From IMG/VR virus record IMGVR_UViG_3300036852_000130, positions 1-41,163 of that record: a DNA stretch of 41,163 bases, one strand, 5' to 3'. Of the stretch, positions 1-6,810 are shown piece after piece (positions within the stretch are counted from its first letter, which is position 1; every line of letters starts with the position of its first letter). Origin of the DNA: a virus. The notes beneath the pieces are model-generated. The model ran no database searches, had not been told where the DNA came from, and was given only the letters and a program-made list of their open reading frames with translations. Position numbers and translations under genes: made by a program.

Positions 1-127
1 GACCATCGGCGGGGTGACCTATCGATTGGAGCAATGCACTTCGAGTACCACGCTCTCGGGCGACATTCTGATCCGCGTCAGCAATGCCACGGTCACGCCG
101 CCGAACACTGACGCGTGCTTTACGTTC
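1..127. repeat. Terminal direct repeat, left copy
   Basis: These 127 bases are identical to the last 127 bases of the window (41037-41163). The reading frame of the tail gene runs through the repeat without interruption when the ends are joined. An exact 127-bp overlap is what an assembler with a k-mer of 127 leaves on a circular contig, so I read it as closure of a circular or circularly permuted genome rather than a biological terminal repeat. Confidence 0.95.
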
Positions 128-307
128 GTCAGACTCACGGGAGACTTCGTTGGGGCTAACGACACCCCCAAGGTCTTCCTGCGCTCCGCCAACTACGTCA
201 CCAACACCGGCACCACGCCGAACGGCAGGCCGATGCGACTGTGGCAGATCAATGTGGCGGGTTCGGAAATGGTCAACGGGAACAATTACGGGTTTGAACT
301 TGGCTAA
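2..307 (+). CDS. C-terminal part of distal tail protein (N-terminus at 40702-41163)
   Basis: This is the 3' portion of a gene that starts at 40702 and crosses the contig join. The joined protein has 213 residues. The stop TAA is at 305-307, and the next gene starts 16 bases later at 324. The part here is rich in T, N, V and G and looks like a beta-structured domain, as in distal tail or fibre-tip proteins. Its place directly after the long fibre gene supports a host-contact or fibre-associated role. I do not recognise the family, so the role comes from position and composition. Confidence 0.7.
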   Translation, partial: TIGGVTYRLEQCTSSTTLSGDILIRVSNATVTPPNTDACFTFVRLTGDFVGANDTPKVFLRSANYVTNTGTTPNGRPMRLWQINVAGSEMVNGNNYGFELG

Positions 308-323
308 CTAGAGAGGAATCCTT

Positions 324-578
324 ATGCAAAACGGTCACGATCACGCGCGCGCGGCCGGCGCGCCAATGCAGATGCAGGTAAACCCGCAGCAGGCGGCGCA
401 GTTCGCGTTGACGTTCCTGGCGCGGGCCGACATGAAGCCCGCCGAACGCGACGCCTACGCGGTCGCGGAAGGCTTGCTCAACGCGATTCTTTCCGGGCAA
501 GTAGTGCTCGCCCCGCCGGCCCCGCCCGCCGTCGCGTCCGAGGCTCCCGGGCCCGAAAGCGCTGCGCCGGCTCAGTGA
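324..578 (+). CDS. Small hypothetical protein at the end of the late operon
   Basis: An 84-residue protein preceded by GAGAGGAA, a good ribosome binding site 8 bases before the ATG. It begins with a Q/M-rich stretch (MQMQVNPQQAAQ), continues as one predicted amphipathic helix with acidic residues (about 25-58) and ends in a Pro/Ala-rich tail. No membrane segment or known domain is seen. It is the last gene of the rightward structural operon and overlaps the convergent leftward gene at 572-883 by 7 bases. A small virion or fibre-accessory protein is possible but unproven. Confidence 0.6.
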   Translation: MQNGHDHARAAGAPMQMQVNPQQAAQFALTFLARADMKPAERDAYAVAEGLLNAILSGQVVLAPPAPPAVASEAPGPESAAPAQ

Positions 579-883
579 TCGGAACGGATCGCGTGCAGTG
601 ACGGCGGGGCCGCTGGCCATTCGGCCCGTGCCGCGATGTCGCCGAGCGCCAGAGCCGCGCGCTCGTCGCGAACCTGCGGCAGCGCGGCGATGGCGCGGCG
701 GCGGATCATTTCGAGACGCAGCCTGCCGGCGCGGGCCTCGGCTCGCGCCGCGCGTAGCTCGATCAGCAAGCGATCCACGGACGCACGCACGGCCCGCGCT
801 TCGGCCGCTGCGGCGTCCGCGCGCGCGCGCTGCGCGATCTCTCGCCCGTTGTCGTTCGTGATGTTCACTGCAGTTCGGGACAT
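572..883 (-). CDS. Ala/Arg-rich helical small protein
   Basis: A 103-residue protein beginning MSRTAVNITND. Residues 15-75 are almost wholly A, R, E and L in a heptad-like pattern, suggesting one long coiled coil. No catalytic motif is seen. No clear Shine-Dalgarno precedes the ATG at 883, and a leftward terminator ends only 16 bases upstream, so expression would need antitermination, readthrough or an unseen promoter. The opposite strand also carries open frames, but they are arginine-rich and look like shadows. It converges on the late operon, so it could be antisense to its end. Function unknown. Confidence 0.5.
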   Translation of the reverse strand: MSRTAVNITNDNGREIAQRARADAAAAEARAVRASVDRLLIELRAARAEARAGRLRLEMIRRRAIAALPQVRDERAALALGDIAARAEWPAAPPSLHAIRSDH

Positions 884-898
884 GGGTCCGCCTGTGCC

Positions 899-927
899 AA
901 AAAAAACCCGCGCCTTTCGACGCGGGT
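899..927 (-). terminator. Rho-independent terminator of the leftward operon
   Basis: On the minus strand ACCCGCG pairs with CGCGGGT (7 bp, 8-base loop), followed directly by an eight-base T tract (A tract at 899-906 on the plus strand). It lies after the secreted-protein gene that ends at 992 and before the gene at 883. Only about 6 bases separate it from the 934-950 operator. Confidence 0.85.
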
Positions 928-933
928 GGATAG

Positions 934-950
934 TAGGACAGATTGTCCTA
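934..950. promoter_or_regulatory. Operator copy 1, TAGGACA-N3-TGTCCTA
   Basis: This 17-bp palindrome reads TAGGACAGATTGTCCTA and matches the copies at 3855 and 17862 except for the central three bases. On the minus strand its final TA continues into TACTAT, a fair -10 hexamer, matching TAAAAT at the second copy. That is the arrangement expected if a dimeric repressor covers the promoter spacer. Confidence 0.75.
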
Positions 951-991
951 TTTTCGCCAGTCAGCCCATTCCGCCGACCGCATTAGGCGCC

Positions 992-1546
992 CTACGGGCG
1001 GTTTTCAGCGGCAGGCCCTTGCGTGGATGCCACCCCTGTTTCGGCGGGCAGCGCGAGCGGGGCTGTGGCGTCGCGCAGTAGTTTCCACTCCGCGAACGTC
1101 ACCTTGCACCCGACGCGCTCGGGCACGCGCGCCCCGGCGACGTTTTTTTCCAGCGTCTTGTGGCACCACTCGACCCGCACCGCGCCGCCCGTCGACTGGG
1201 ACAGCCGCATGACGCGACGCTTAAACCAAACGTGGCCGTTGCTGGCCGTCATGGTCTCGCGGATGTGCCCGACGATTAACCCATCATCGCTGTGCGCGAC
1301 GCCGAACGGCGTGCGCGCTTCGATCTCTCCGGCGATCTCGCGGACAATCTCCGAATCCTGCTCGACGAGAAACGCGCGCAGGCGCCGCTGCGCCTCGGCG
1401 AGCGTCACGCCCGCCGGCATTTCCGTCACCAGCACGCCGCGCGCGGCTTTGTAGTCGCGTTGCAGGGATACGTCGGTCTCTCCCGCGTTCGCGCAGTTCA
1501 TGAAAATCACCGCGACCAGCGCGGCGAAAAGTTTTTGAGTCGTCAT
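992..1546 (-). CDS. Exported protein of the early leftward operon
   Basis: A 184-residue protein. ATG 1546 follows AGGAGACAGGAC, the same leader sequence as the first gene of the operon (3803). Residues 1-22 form a Sec signal peptide (MTTQKLFAALVAVIFMNCANA then GETD), with an Ala-x-Ala cleavage site after ANA. The mature part is soluble and has two cysteines (WCHKT, GCKVTF) that could form a disulfide, so I expect it in the periplasm. No known domain is recognised. A secreted protein in an early or lysogenic operon may be a lysogenic-conversion or superinfection-exclusion factor; that is inference. Confidence 0.75.
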   Translation of the reverse strand: MTTQKLFAALVAVIFMNCANAGETDVSLQRDYKAARGVLVTEMPAGVTLAEAQRRLRAFLVEQDSEIVREIAGEIEARTPFGVAHSDDGLIVGHIRETMTASNGHVWFKRRVMRLSQSTGGAVRVEWCHKTLEKNVAGARVPERVGCKVTFAEWKLLRDATAPLALPAETGVASTQGPAAENRP

Positions 1547-1575
1547 AGTCCTGTCTCCTGAGGTAGATAGAAAAG

Positions 1576-1956
1576 TCATTTGCCGTTGCTGCGGCGTTTC
1601 ACTTCGCGTTCCACGCGACGCAGCGTTTTCATGGTCCGTCGATAGGCCGCCGAAGTTGGCGCGAGGGTCTGCAGTTCAAGGGTTGCCTCGCCCGCCATGC
1701 GCTGCAGCGCACGGGTGGGGATATCGCGGAAATGATTCGCGGGAATCGCCTCCGCTTCCACGGCGCGCGTCACACATTCCACCGCGAATTGCACCGGGTA
1801 GGCGAACCCTGACTCTCCGGTGACGTAGCGGCGAAACGTGCGGGCGTCCACGCCGATGCGTTCGGCCATTTCCGCCTGGGCGAGCTGCGCGCGTTCGACC
1901 AGCGCGCGCAGGTAGGCGGGATCATTCTTGAACTGCGCGGGGTTAGGCGTGCTCAC
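1576..1956 (-). CDS. XRE-like helix-turn-helix DNA-binding protein
   Basis: A 126-residue protein. I chose GTG 1956 because it overlaps the stop of the upstream gene as GTGA, as most neighbours do; longer readings only translate that gene in another frame. Residues 16-45 (ERAQLAQAEMAERIGVDART then FRRYVTGES) fit a lambda-repressor/XRE helix-turn-helix. The rest is helical and ends in basic residues. It has no protease or dimerisation domain like CI. As the fifth gene of the leftward operon it could be a Cro-like autoregulator. Binding to the TAGGACA operators is possible but not shown. Confidence 0.75.
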   Translation of the reverse strand: MSTPNPAQFKNDPAYLRALVERAQLAQAEMAERIGVDARTFRRYVTGESGFAYPVQFAVECVTRAVEAEAIPANHFRDIPTRALQRMAGEATLELQTLAPTSAAYRRTMKTLRRVEREVKRRSNGK

Positions 1957-2498
1957 GACTGCACCGCCTGCGCCTTTTCCAGTCGCTTGAGCGCCGCGCG
2001 AATCTTGCGCATTGCCGTCCGCGCGCGCTTCTCTCGCGTCTGCCAGCGCGCGAGCCGTGCCGTCAGATTCGCGCGGCGTGCCTCGCGCTTCTCCGATAGC
2101 GTGAGACTGGCGGGCTCGGCGGGCTTGAGTCTCCCGCCGAGCCACCCCTGCGCGAGCACATACGCCGCCATTTCGCGTTCAAGCCGCGCGTGGGAGGGAT
2201 GATGCGGGGTCAATTTCGGGTGCCGATGGCGGAACACGGCATGCGAAACGTCATGCACCAATCGCTCCCAGCCCCTGTGCAGCGTGATATCGCCGCGACG
2301 CGACGCCCAGCAGCGGCGCGCCTTGGTCGGCATCTTCGCCGGCACGAGCTGATGCGGGGCGCCATGCTTCACGGCGCCGAAGTGGCGCGTAAGTCGCCGC
2401 GCCGCGCGCAGCGCTTCGACCATCGAGAGCGGCGGGCGCGAAACGCCCGCCCATATCTCGCCCACGGACTGATAGTTGCCTGTGTGCGCGTCCGCCAT
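1953..2498 (-). CDS. Putative metallopeptidase-like protein with HDxxH motif
   Basis: A 181-residue protein. ATG 2498 is preceded by GGAGGA (minus strand), 7-12 bases upstream. The middle holds WERLVHDVSHAVFRHRHP, followed by a second His cluster and HARLEREMA. The HDVSH element with a downstream E resembles the HExxH zinc site of metallopeptidases, but with D for the usual E. The C-terminal 60 residues are strongly basic and helical (ARWQTREKRARTAMRKIR), probably binding nucleic acid. The gene starts two bases after the previous stop. Peptidase activity is inference, since the HExxH glutamate is absent. Confidence 0.65.
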   Translation of the reverse strand: MADAHTGNYQSVGEIWAGVSRPPLSMVEALRAARRLTRHFGAVKHGAPHQLVPAKMPTKARRCWASRRGDITLHRGWERLVHDVSHAVFRHRHPKLTPHHPSHARLEREMAAYVLAQGWLGGRLKPAEPASLTLSEKREARRANLTARLARWQTREKRARTAMRKIRAALKRLEKAQAVQS

Positions 2499-2500
2499 GA

Positions 2501-2929
2501 TCAGTCCTCCCCCGGCAGCATGATCGTGAGCACGGGCTCGCCCGCGTCGCCCGGCCCCACGTGCAGGCACAGTTCCGTTTTCACGGGCTTGCGGGCGCGC
2601 CCCTCGGGGGGCGTGCGCATCACATGGAACACCAGACGCACGTTAGAGCCTTGCCGCCCGTCTCGGGCTGCGGCGCGCATGCGATAGAAGGCCATGTTAA
2701 CCACGTCACTGAGCCGTCCTCCCTCGTCCTGGCCCGTGCCCTTGGTCTTGTTGTGCGCGTCGGTCCACGCGATGCAATCCGACCACGCCGCCGCCGTCAT
2801 GGCGACGGGCCAGCGGAAGCCCGCTTCACGCGCGCGCTCCGTGACATCGATCAGAAAGCCGTCCGCGATTCCCTGCGCGCGGGTGTAGACCGAAATCGGC
2901 TCGCCGAAAAACTCGGTGGCGTCGTTCAT
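2501..2929 (-). CDS. DUF6573-like protein
   Basis: A 142-residue protein whose ATG 2929 overlaps the upstream stop as ATGA. The N-terminus (ISVYTRAQGIADGFLIDVTE, then REAGFRWPVAMTAAAW) matches the widespread plasmid and phage family I know as DUF6573, whose members share YTRAQAIxDG and DVTxxAREAG blocks. The C-terminal half (VRLVFHVMRTPP, LHVGPGDAGEPVLTIMLPGED) is a likely beta sheet. The family has no established biochemical role and is common among early or anti-defence genes of mobile elements. Third gene of the operon starting at 3803. Confidence 0.75.
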   Translation of the reverse strand: MNDATEFFGEPISVYTRAQGIADGFLIDVTERAREAGFRWPVAMTAAAWSDCIAWTDAHNKTKGTGQDEGGRLSDVVNMAFYRMRAAARDGRQGSNVRLVFHVMRTPPEGRARKPVKTELCLHVGPGDAGEPVLTIMLPGED

Positions 2930-3387
2930 GACTTCACCGCCTTGCCGGCGAGAATTGCGCGCATGCGGATCGTCATCGGCAGTAGCTGTCTCTCCATGCC
3001 GCGCAAGTGCGCGACCGATTCCAGGGCAAAGCATGCCGAGGGGATCAGAATGGCCAGCTCGTCAGCGTGCGCGTGGATGTGTTCGATCATCGCGCGCAAC
3101 TTTTCCGCCATCGCCGCATCCTCGCCCGCCTGCGACCCGACCCGCGCCAGCAGCGTCTTGGCGTCGTCATTCAGCGTGCCGCCGCGCGCGATGATGCGCG
3201 CGCAGCGTTCGCGAATTTCCACCGCGTGGGGCGCCAAGTCGCCGCCCTCCTGATGCACGTTGAAAATGCGGGCGATCTCCCAGCATTCATCGCACAGTCC
3301 GATGGTGTCGGCGCCGCCGTAAGGCGTGCGATGTCCGCAGGCCGTGCATACGTACACGCCGCGCCCGCCACGTTTCGCGCGACTCAT
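2926..3387 (-). CDS. Zinc-ribbon protein of the early leftward operon
   Basis: A 153-residue protein starting MSRAKRGGRGVYV; ATG 3387 overlaps the upstream stop as ATGA. CTACGHRTP with CDECWE about 18 residues later gives a CxxC-x(n)-CxxC zinc ribbon at residues 13-38. The remainder is helical, with a long alpha stretch (ERCARIIARGGTLNDDAKT, then AEKLRAMIEHIHAHADELAI) that may dimerise. The basic N-terminus and zinc ribbon suggest nucleic-acid or protein binding. It shares operon and likely regulation with its neighbours. The precise function is unknown. Confidence 0.75.
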   Translation of the reverse strand: MSRAKRGGRGVYVCTACGHRTPYGGADTIGLCDECWEIARIFNVHQEGGDLAPHAVEIRERCARIIARGGTLNDDAKTLLARVGSQAGEDAAMAEKLRAMIEHIHAHADELAILIPSACFALESVAHLRGMERQLLPMTIRMRAILAGKAVKS

Positions 3388-3803
3388 GAGCGCACCTTGA
3401 CGATGCGCCGCTGTTCGGCGCTCCACGCGCCCAGCAACTTGTCGGCGATCTCAGCATCGGTCAGCGCGTCCAGGTCCACCGAGCACGTGCCACCCGCGCG
3501 CAGAATCAAAACGCACTTGTCACTGCCGCCCGTGGCGAAGTTGCGCCCGCGAAAATCGCGGTGGGTGTGACGCCAAATAATTTTCAGCGCCTCCTTGCGC
3601 GTCATCGTCGCGGCGGGATTCGCCACCGCGAATGACGCCGCCTGGGCGGGTTCGGCTTCGATGATCTCGGGCACGTCGACTGTCAGCAGTTCGACCGTAT
3701 AGCCTCGAATTCGCCACTCCGTGCGCGTGCGCTCCGCGCGCGCCTCATCCTCGCCGTTGTAAACGGTTGATCCGTTCGCAGTCACTTCGTAAAGGGTTCG
3801 CAT
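3384..3803 (-). CDS. First gene of the early leftward operon, unknown function
   Basis: A 139-residue protein. ATG 3803 is preceded by GGAGACAGGACAA, giving a clear ribosome binding site. The N-terminus (MRTLYEVTANGSTVYNGEDE, then RTEWRIRGYTVELL) looks like a small alpha/beta domain that grasps variable names or arguments in many phage hypotheticals. The second half, from TRKEALKIIWRHTHRDFRGR to SVDLDALTDAEI, is also compact. No known motif is found. It is the first gene after the operator at 3855 and so would be the first expressed when repression is lifted. Confidence 0.7.
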   Translation of the reverse strand: MRTLYEVTANGSTVYNGEDEARAERTRTEWRIRGYTVELLTVDVPEIIEAEPAQAASFAVANPAATMTRKEALKIIWRHTHRDFRGRNFATGGSDKCVLILRAGGTCSVDLDALTDAEIADKLLGAWSAEQRRIVKVRS

Positions 3804-3822
3804 TTGTCCTGTCTCCGTTGAG

Positions 3823-3843
3823 TGTCGGAAAGGATTTCCGACA
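3823..3843. promoter_or_regulatory. Perfect 9-bp inverted repeat in the leftward leader
   Basis: TGTCGGAAA-GGA-TTTCCGACA lies between the operator at 3855 and the ATG at 3803. In the leftward mRNA it would be a 9-bp hairpin with a 3-base loop, ending about 11 bases before the GGAGACAGG ribosome binding region. It could be an RNA hairpin that shapes translation of the first gene or a second protein operator. No T tract follows, so it is not a terminator. Confidence 0.7.
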
Positions 3844-3854
3844 GACAGCTATTT

Positions 3855-3871
3855 TAGGACAAATTGTCCTA
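3855..3871 (-). promoter_or_regulatory. Leftward early promoter with operator copy 2
   Basis: The palindrome TAGGACAAATTGTCCTA is identical to the copy at 17862 and differs from the one at 934 by one base. Read leftward it continues as TGTCCTAAAAT, placing a -10-like TAAAAT at the operator edge. The -35 is weak, so an activator may be needed; a CRP-like palindrome lies about 80 bp further upstream at 3949-3964. This promoter should drive the six genes from 3803 to 992. Confidence 0.75.
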
Positions 3872-3948
3872 TGACCCGTGACTGAAAGCCATGGTCCCTC
3901 AGTGAGTTAGGCGCGCGAAAATGCGAAAAATGCAGGGTTTTCGAGGGG

Positions 3949-3964
3949 TGTGACGCTCGTCACA
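3949..3964. promoter_or_regulatory. CRP-like palindrome TGTGA-N6-TCACA
   Basis: TGTGACGCTCGTCACA fits the CRP/Vfr core TGTGA-N6-TCACA exactly. It overlaps the end of the excisionase gene and lies upstream of the leftward promoter at 3855. It could alternatively be a hairpin behind the excisionase gene, but no T tract follows on the minus strand. Confidence 0.4.
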
Positions 3965-4274
3965 TCGGGGGCGGGCTTGAGACGTTGCTAGGCATCGCGC
4001 GCGGCTGACGTTTGCGCGCGCGTTTCGGACCCATCTCTAGCAAGGCACGAATCTGTCTGGCTGTCCAAAAATTGGTGTGCCCAACTTTGTGAGGCGCGGG
4101 CAACTGACCGGAAGCGATGCCGCGATACCAGTGCGAGCGCGACATGGGCACGTATTGCAATACCTCGGCGAGTGTCAGCCAAGTGATCCCGGGTAGATCG
4201 GGCGGGAAGGATCGAACCTGCAGCGACACGCGCGAACGCGGCGCACGCTTGGGGGAAGTCTTGGCGGGTGTCAT
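3960..4274 (-). CDS. AlpA/Xis-like helix-turn-helix protein (candidate excisionase)
   Basis: A 104-residue protein. I chose ATG 4274 because GGAG lies 9 bases upstream. An earlier in-frame ATG at 4283 has no such site. Residues 27-75 (TWLTLAEVLQYVPMSRSHWY, RGIASGQLPAPHKVG, then FWTARQIRALLE) are a classic AlpA/winged helix-turn-helix of the kind used by excisionases and prophage regulators. The C-terminus is basic. It lies immediately downstream of the integrase on the same strand, as recombination directionality factors often do, but a terminator separates them. Confidence 0.75.
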   Translation of the reverse strand: MTPAKTSPKRAPRSRVSLQVRSFPPDLPGITWLTLAEVLQYVPMSRSHWYRGIASGQLPAPHKVGHTNFWTARQIRALLEMGPKRARKRQPRAMPSNVSSPPPM

Positions 4275-4343
4275 GGCGGCCATCTCCGTGTCAGGCGGTG
4301 CCAGTGGGACGCTGGTTGTACCCGCCAATCCCAGAAAAGGAAA

Positions 4344-4363
4344 GGGGGCGCACATGCGCCCCC
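4344..4363 (-). terminator. Terminator after the integrase gene
   Basis: GGGGGCGCA-CA-TGCGCCCCC is a perfect 9-bp stem with a 2-base loop. Leftward transcripts from the integrase run into it and then into TTTCCTTTTC, a T-rich tail. It overlaps a CTATCTA heptamer at 4363. It should uncouple integrase expression from the excisionase candidate downstream. Confidence 0.75.
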
Positions 4364-4394
4364 TATCTATCTCAATACGTATTGCTCTTGAGCG

Positions 4395-5819
4395 TTACCC
4401 ATTCATGTGTGCGGGGTGACGATTGACCTGCGCGGTGGCGAATGCCGCCGCCATGTCCACGCGCGAGGCCGGCAACTGCGCCGCGTTTCCAGCCGCGAGC
4501 ACCGCGTCAATCTCATCCGCCCACCACTGCATCAGGCGCGCGCGTTCCGCCAAGAGCAGCCCACGGTGGGAGCCGTCTTTATCGCGCGTGTAGTGCGCGC
4601 GCACGCCCTCGGTTAGCTTGTGATCCTGCTGGAATTCAAGCGCGTGCTCCTCGGCGCGCGTGACGATATAGCGCGTGTATGCCGTGGTGGCGAACAGCGC
4701 GCGGAACCCGTGCACGGTGATGGCGCCGCGTTCGGCTGTCGTGCCGTCCCAGCCCAGCGCGCGCAGCCGCTGCAGCCACGTCCCCTCGCTGATCGGGTGG
4801 CACTCAGTGTGCCCGCGACCCATGAACCCGGGGAAAAGTAGCGGCGTCTGGCCCGTCACGGACTGCAGTTCGCGCAGTAGCTTGACGACGGTCGACGCCA
4901 GCGGCACGCGATACGGGGCATATGCCTTGCCGCGCATGTCCGCGCGCTTCTCGGTCGTGCGTTGCTTCGTGCCCTCGGTGAACGCTGGCACGATCATCGT
5001 GGCGCCGTGCGGGCCTTCCCACTGAATCCAGTCCCAGCGCGCGGTGCGCAGAATCGACGGGCGGACGGTGAGATACGGCAGCATTTGCAGCGCGAGCTGG
5101 GTGGCGCGTTCGCCCTGACGAACTGCGCGCATGCTCGACACGTCCGCGAAGTACAGCGGCAACTGATCGAGCTGCAGCGCTTCCCAGTGCTGCGAATCGC
5201 GCGGCGTCAGTTTCTCCACCACGCGATGCGCGGGATTCTCGCCACGGTGATGACCCTCGGCGCGCGCGTATTCGTAAAGTTTTTCCAGCGCGTGGGCGAT
5301 CTCGCGGGCGAATGATGGGCTCCGCGTGATCTCAAGGCCCCGGCAGAATTTCAGGACCGCCGGCATATCGAGCGCGTTCAACTTCTCGCGCATCAGCGGG
5401 CGCAAGTCATCGCTGGTCAGGATGCTGTGCGTCCGCGCGCCGTAGGCAGGGCCGACGCGCTGCGCGAACACGGGGAACCAGAGCAGGAATTCCGCGCCCA
5501 GCGTCGCCGAATTCTCGGCGCGGCGTTTCAGTTGCGCCTTGCGAATGCACTGGCCTTGGGCGAGCTGTGACTGCGCGACCTCGAATGCCGCCCACGCCTG
5601 CGCCAGCGTCAACTTGCCGAACTTGCCCAGGGTGTGCGTCTTGGCGACGCCTGCGGCGTTGCGGTAGTTGAATCGAAACGACTTGGCCCCCGTGGGCGAC
5701 ACGAACACGAACAGACCCCGCCCGAGAAAGTTGCGCCATGGCTTGTGGCGCGTCTCAAGGGCGCGGATGTCCTGATCGGTCAGGCAGGGAACGGACTTGC
5801 GAACACTTGCGGATGTCAT
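4395..5819 (-). CDS. int: Tyrosine site-specific integrase, P4-like
   Basis: A 474-residue protein. ATG 5819 has GAGGAG 9 bases upstream; the frame stays open to 5957 but without a site there. Residues 10-85 form the arm-type DNA-binding domain (DUF4102-like: FVFVSPTGAKSFRFNYR, then HTLGKFGKLTLAQA). The catalytic domain spans about 210-435, with Arg at TVRPSIL (R253), the box II H370-x-x-R373 (HGFRALFA), nucleophile Tyr410 in AHYTR, and the C-terminal RLMQWWADEID typical of this family. It integrates and, with a directionality factor, excises the prophage, usually at a tRNA or similar site. All key residues are present, so it should be active. Confidence 0.95.
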   Translation of the reverse strand: MTSASVRKSVPCLTDQDIRALETRHKPWRNFLGRGLFVFVSPTGAKSFRFNYRNAAGVAKTHTLGKFGKLTLAQAWAAFEVAQSQLAQGQCIRKAQLKRRAENSATLGAEFLLWFPVFAQRVGPAYGARTHSILTSDDLRPLMREKLNALDMPAVLKFCRGLEITRSPSFAREIAHALEKLYEYARAEGHHRGENPAHRVVEKLTPRDSQHWEALQLDQLPLYFADVSSMRAVRQGERATQLALQMLPYLTVRPSILRTARWDWIQWEGPHGATMIVPAFTEGTKQRTTEKRADMRGKAYAPYRVPLASTVVKLLRELQSVTGQTPLLFPGFMGRGHTECHPISEGTWLQRLRALGWDGTTAERGAITVHGFRALFATTAYTRYIVTRAEEHALEFQQDHKLTEGVRAHYTRDKDGSHRGLLLAERARLMQWWADEIDAVLAAGNAAQLPASRVDMAAAFATAQVNRHPAHMNG

Positions 5820-6334
5820 TGTCGAAATCTCCTCGGTATGGGTATCGGGGCTCCGGGAATTCCTACTTTTCGTGGGATTCCCAGAGTACGAAACAGCTAC
5901 GCGGGGGACCAACTGACACTCAAGACTGACGTAAGTCACTGAGGGCGTTACAATCAACCGCGTGGCTGATCGAACGCATAGGATGACGATTGCTTATGGG
6001 GATTGCAATCATTTGTCCGGGTAGTGTAGACGGATCAACTGGTTAGCCGACCCTCAGTAGGAATCCCCACGCCCCCCGATTCCTATTCTTATGAGACTCA
6101 CTGAGACGCGCTGAGATTCAGCAAGACTCAGGGACACATTATATATGGCGCAGGCGTCGGCTGGCAGTTACGATCCGACCCGCCCCCCCAGCATCGCCCG
6201 CGTGCTGCGCACTGCGGGAAGCGTCGGGGGTGCGCGTCAAACGATCTCAGAACGCACGTGGGCGACGATGCCCGCCACCCCCGACTTCCGCGCTGGGGTC
6301 GTTCTGACGCGCCCTAAAACGCGAGGGACTGCCA
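5820..6334. promoter_or_regulatory. Regulatory and possible attachment region between integrase and rightward genes
   Basis: A 515-bp stretch with no convincing gene. It holds the integrase ribosome binding site (5829-5834), a GATTGCAATC palindrome (6001-6010), the inverted sequences GTGGGATTCC (near 5872) and GGAATCCCCAC (near 6061) that could be integrase arm sites, and the CTGAGAC iterons at 6093-6130. An AT-rich TATATAT (6140-6146) would suit a rightward -10. I see no tRNA 3' end that would mark attP. Frames open from 6145 to 6330 lack a ribosome binding site. Confidence 0.55.
6093..6130. repeat. CTGAGAC-type iterons, about 10-bp period, site 1
   Basis: Four direct units, GAGACTCA, CTGAGACGCG, CTGAGATTCA and AAGACTCA, are spaced by about 10 bases (starts at 6093, 6101, 6111, 6123), one helical turn. 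They end 10 bases before a TATATAT element. A matching array is at 12181-12210. Confidence 0.65.
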
Positions 6335-6625
6335 TTGACGCCCGAGAACTGCGAACACTGCGGCGAGCCCGTCCTGCCGGCCGAACGCGCCGACAATTCC
6401 CAGCCGTTCCACCACGAATGCATGTTCCGCGTGCTGATGGGATCGGTCGCGCACGTGCTGCGCCGCTGCTCGTGTTTCGTCCCGGGCTCCGAAGAATCGG
6501 ACCCGCCCTTCATGAGCAAACGCAACGCGGCACGCGCCGCGATCCAGACCCAGCGGCTGGTGGATGCGCTGCTCGATCACAACGCGGCAAACCGTGAGGA
6601 ACCCACATGCCCGAAGTCCCATTGA
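6335..6625 (+). CDS. Cys/His-rich phage hypothetical protein
   Basis: A 96-residue protein. The start is TTG 6335 with GAGGG 8 bases upstream. CEHCGEPVLP, FHHEC and the CSCF segment form a probable zinc-binding fold over residues 6-50, followed by a conserved-looking DPPFMSKRNAARAAI. This pattern (CxHCGEPVLP, then HHEC, then CSCxxGxEEDPP) occurs in many unrelated temperate phages as a protein of unknown role. It overlaps the next gene by 19 bases and is first in the rightward cluster behind the iteron region. Confidence 0.7.
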   Translation: MTPENCEHCGEPVLPAERADNSQPFHHECMFRVLMGSVAHVLRRCSCFVPGSEESDPPFMSKRNAARAAIQTQRLVDALLDHNAANREEPTCPKSH

Positions 6626-6810
6626 CGACCGACGAGGCGCGGCGCCACCGCGAATTCTGCGAAGCGGCGATCCTGCGCCAGTTGCACGAGCTGCAGAAAA
6701 TCACCGGGCTCGACATCGCCCGCGTGGAAGTGCTGGTGATCGTGGAAGCCGAATTGCACGAGGAACCGAAGCGCGTGCCGTTCTCCGTGCGCATCGATCT
6801 CGCCGTATGA
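6607..6810 (+). CDS. Small hypothetical protein upstream of HigA-like regulator
   Basis: A 67-residue protein with GAGGAA before ATG 6607. It is helix then strand: an acidic helix (EARRHREFCEAAILRQLHEL) followed by beta-like VEVLVIVEAELHEEPKRVPF. It stops in an ATGA overlap with the HigA-like gene, the position where a HigB or RelE toxin would normally be. It is too short for HigB (about 90 residues) and lacks its basic catalytic residues. I do not recognise it; a novel partner of the antitoxin-like protein is possible. Confidence 0.6.
   Translation: MPEVPLTTDEARRHREFCEAAILRQLHELQKITGLDIARVEVLVIVEAELHEEPKRVPFSVRIDLAV

Noticed and set aside
598-986. Rightward open frames opposite the 572-883 gene
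   Set aside because: Extremely arginine-rich products typical of antisense frames in high-GC DNA; the leftward frame has a normal helical protein composition.
5820-6140. attP core with tRNA identity
   Set aside because: No segment resembles a tRNA 3' end, and without host junctions the crossover core cannot be located.
6145-6597. Open frame from ATG 6145
   Set aside because: No ribosome binding site, Arg/Pro-rich shadow-like product, and it overlaps the better supported 6335 gene in another frame.
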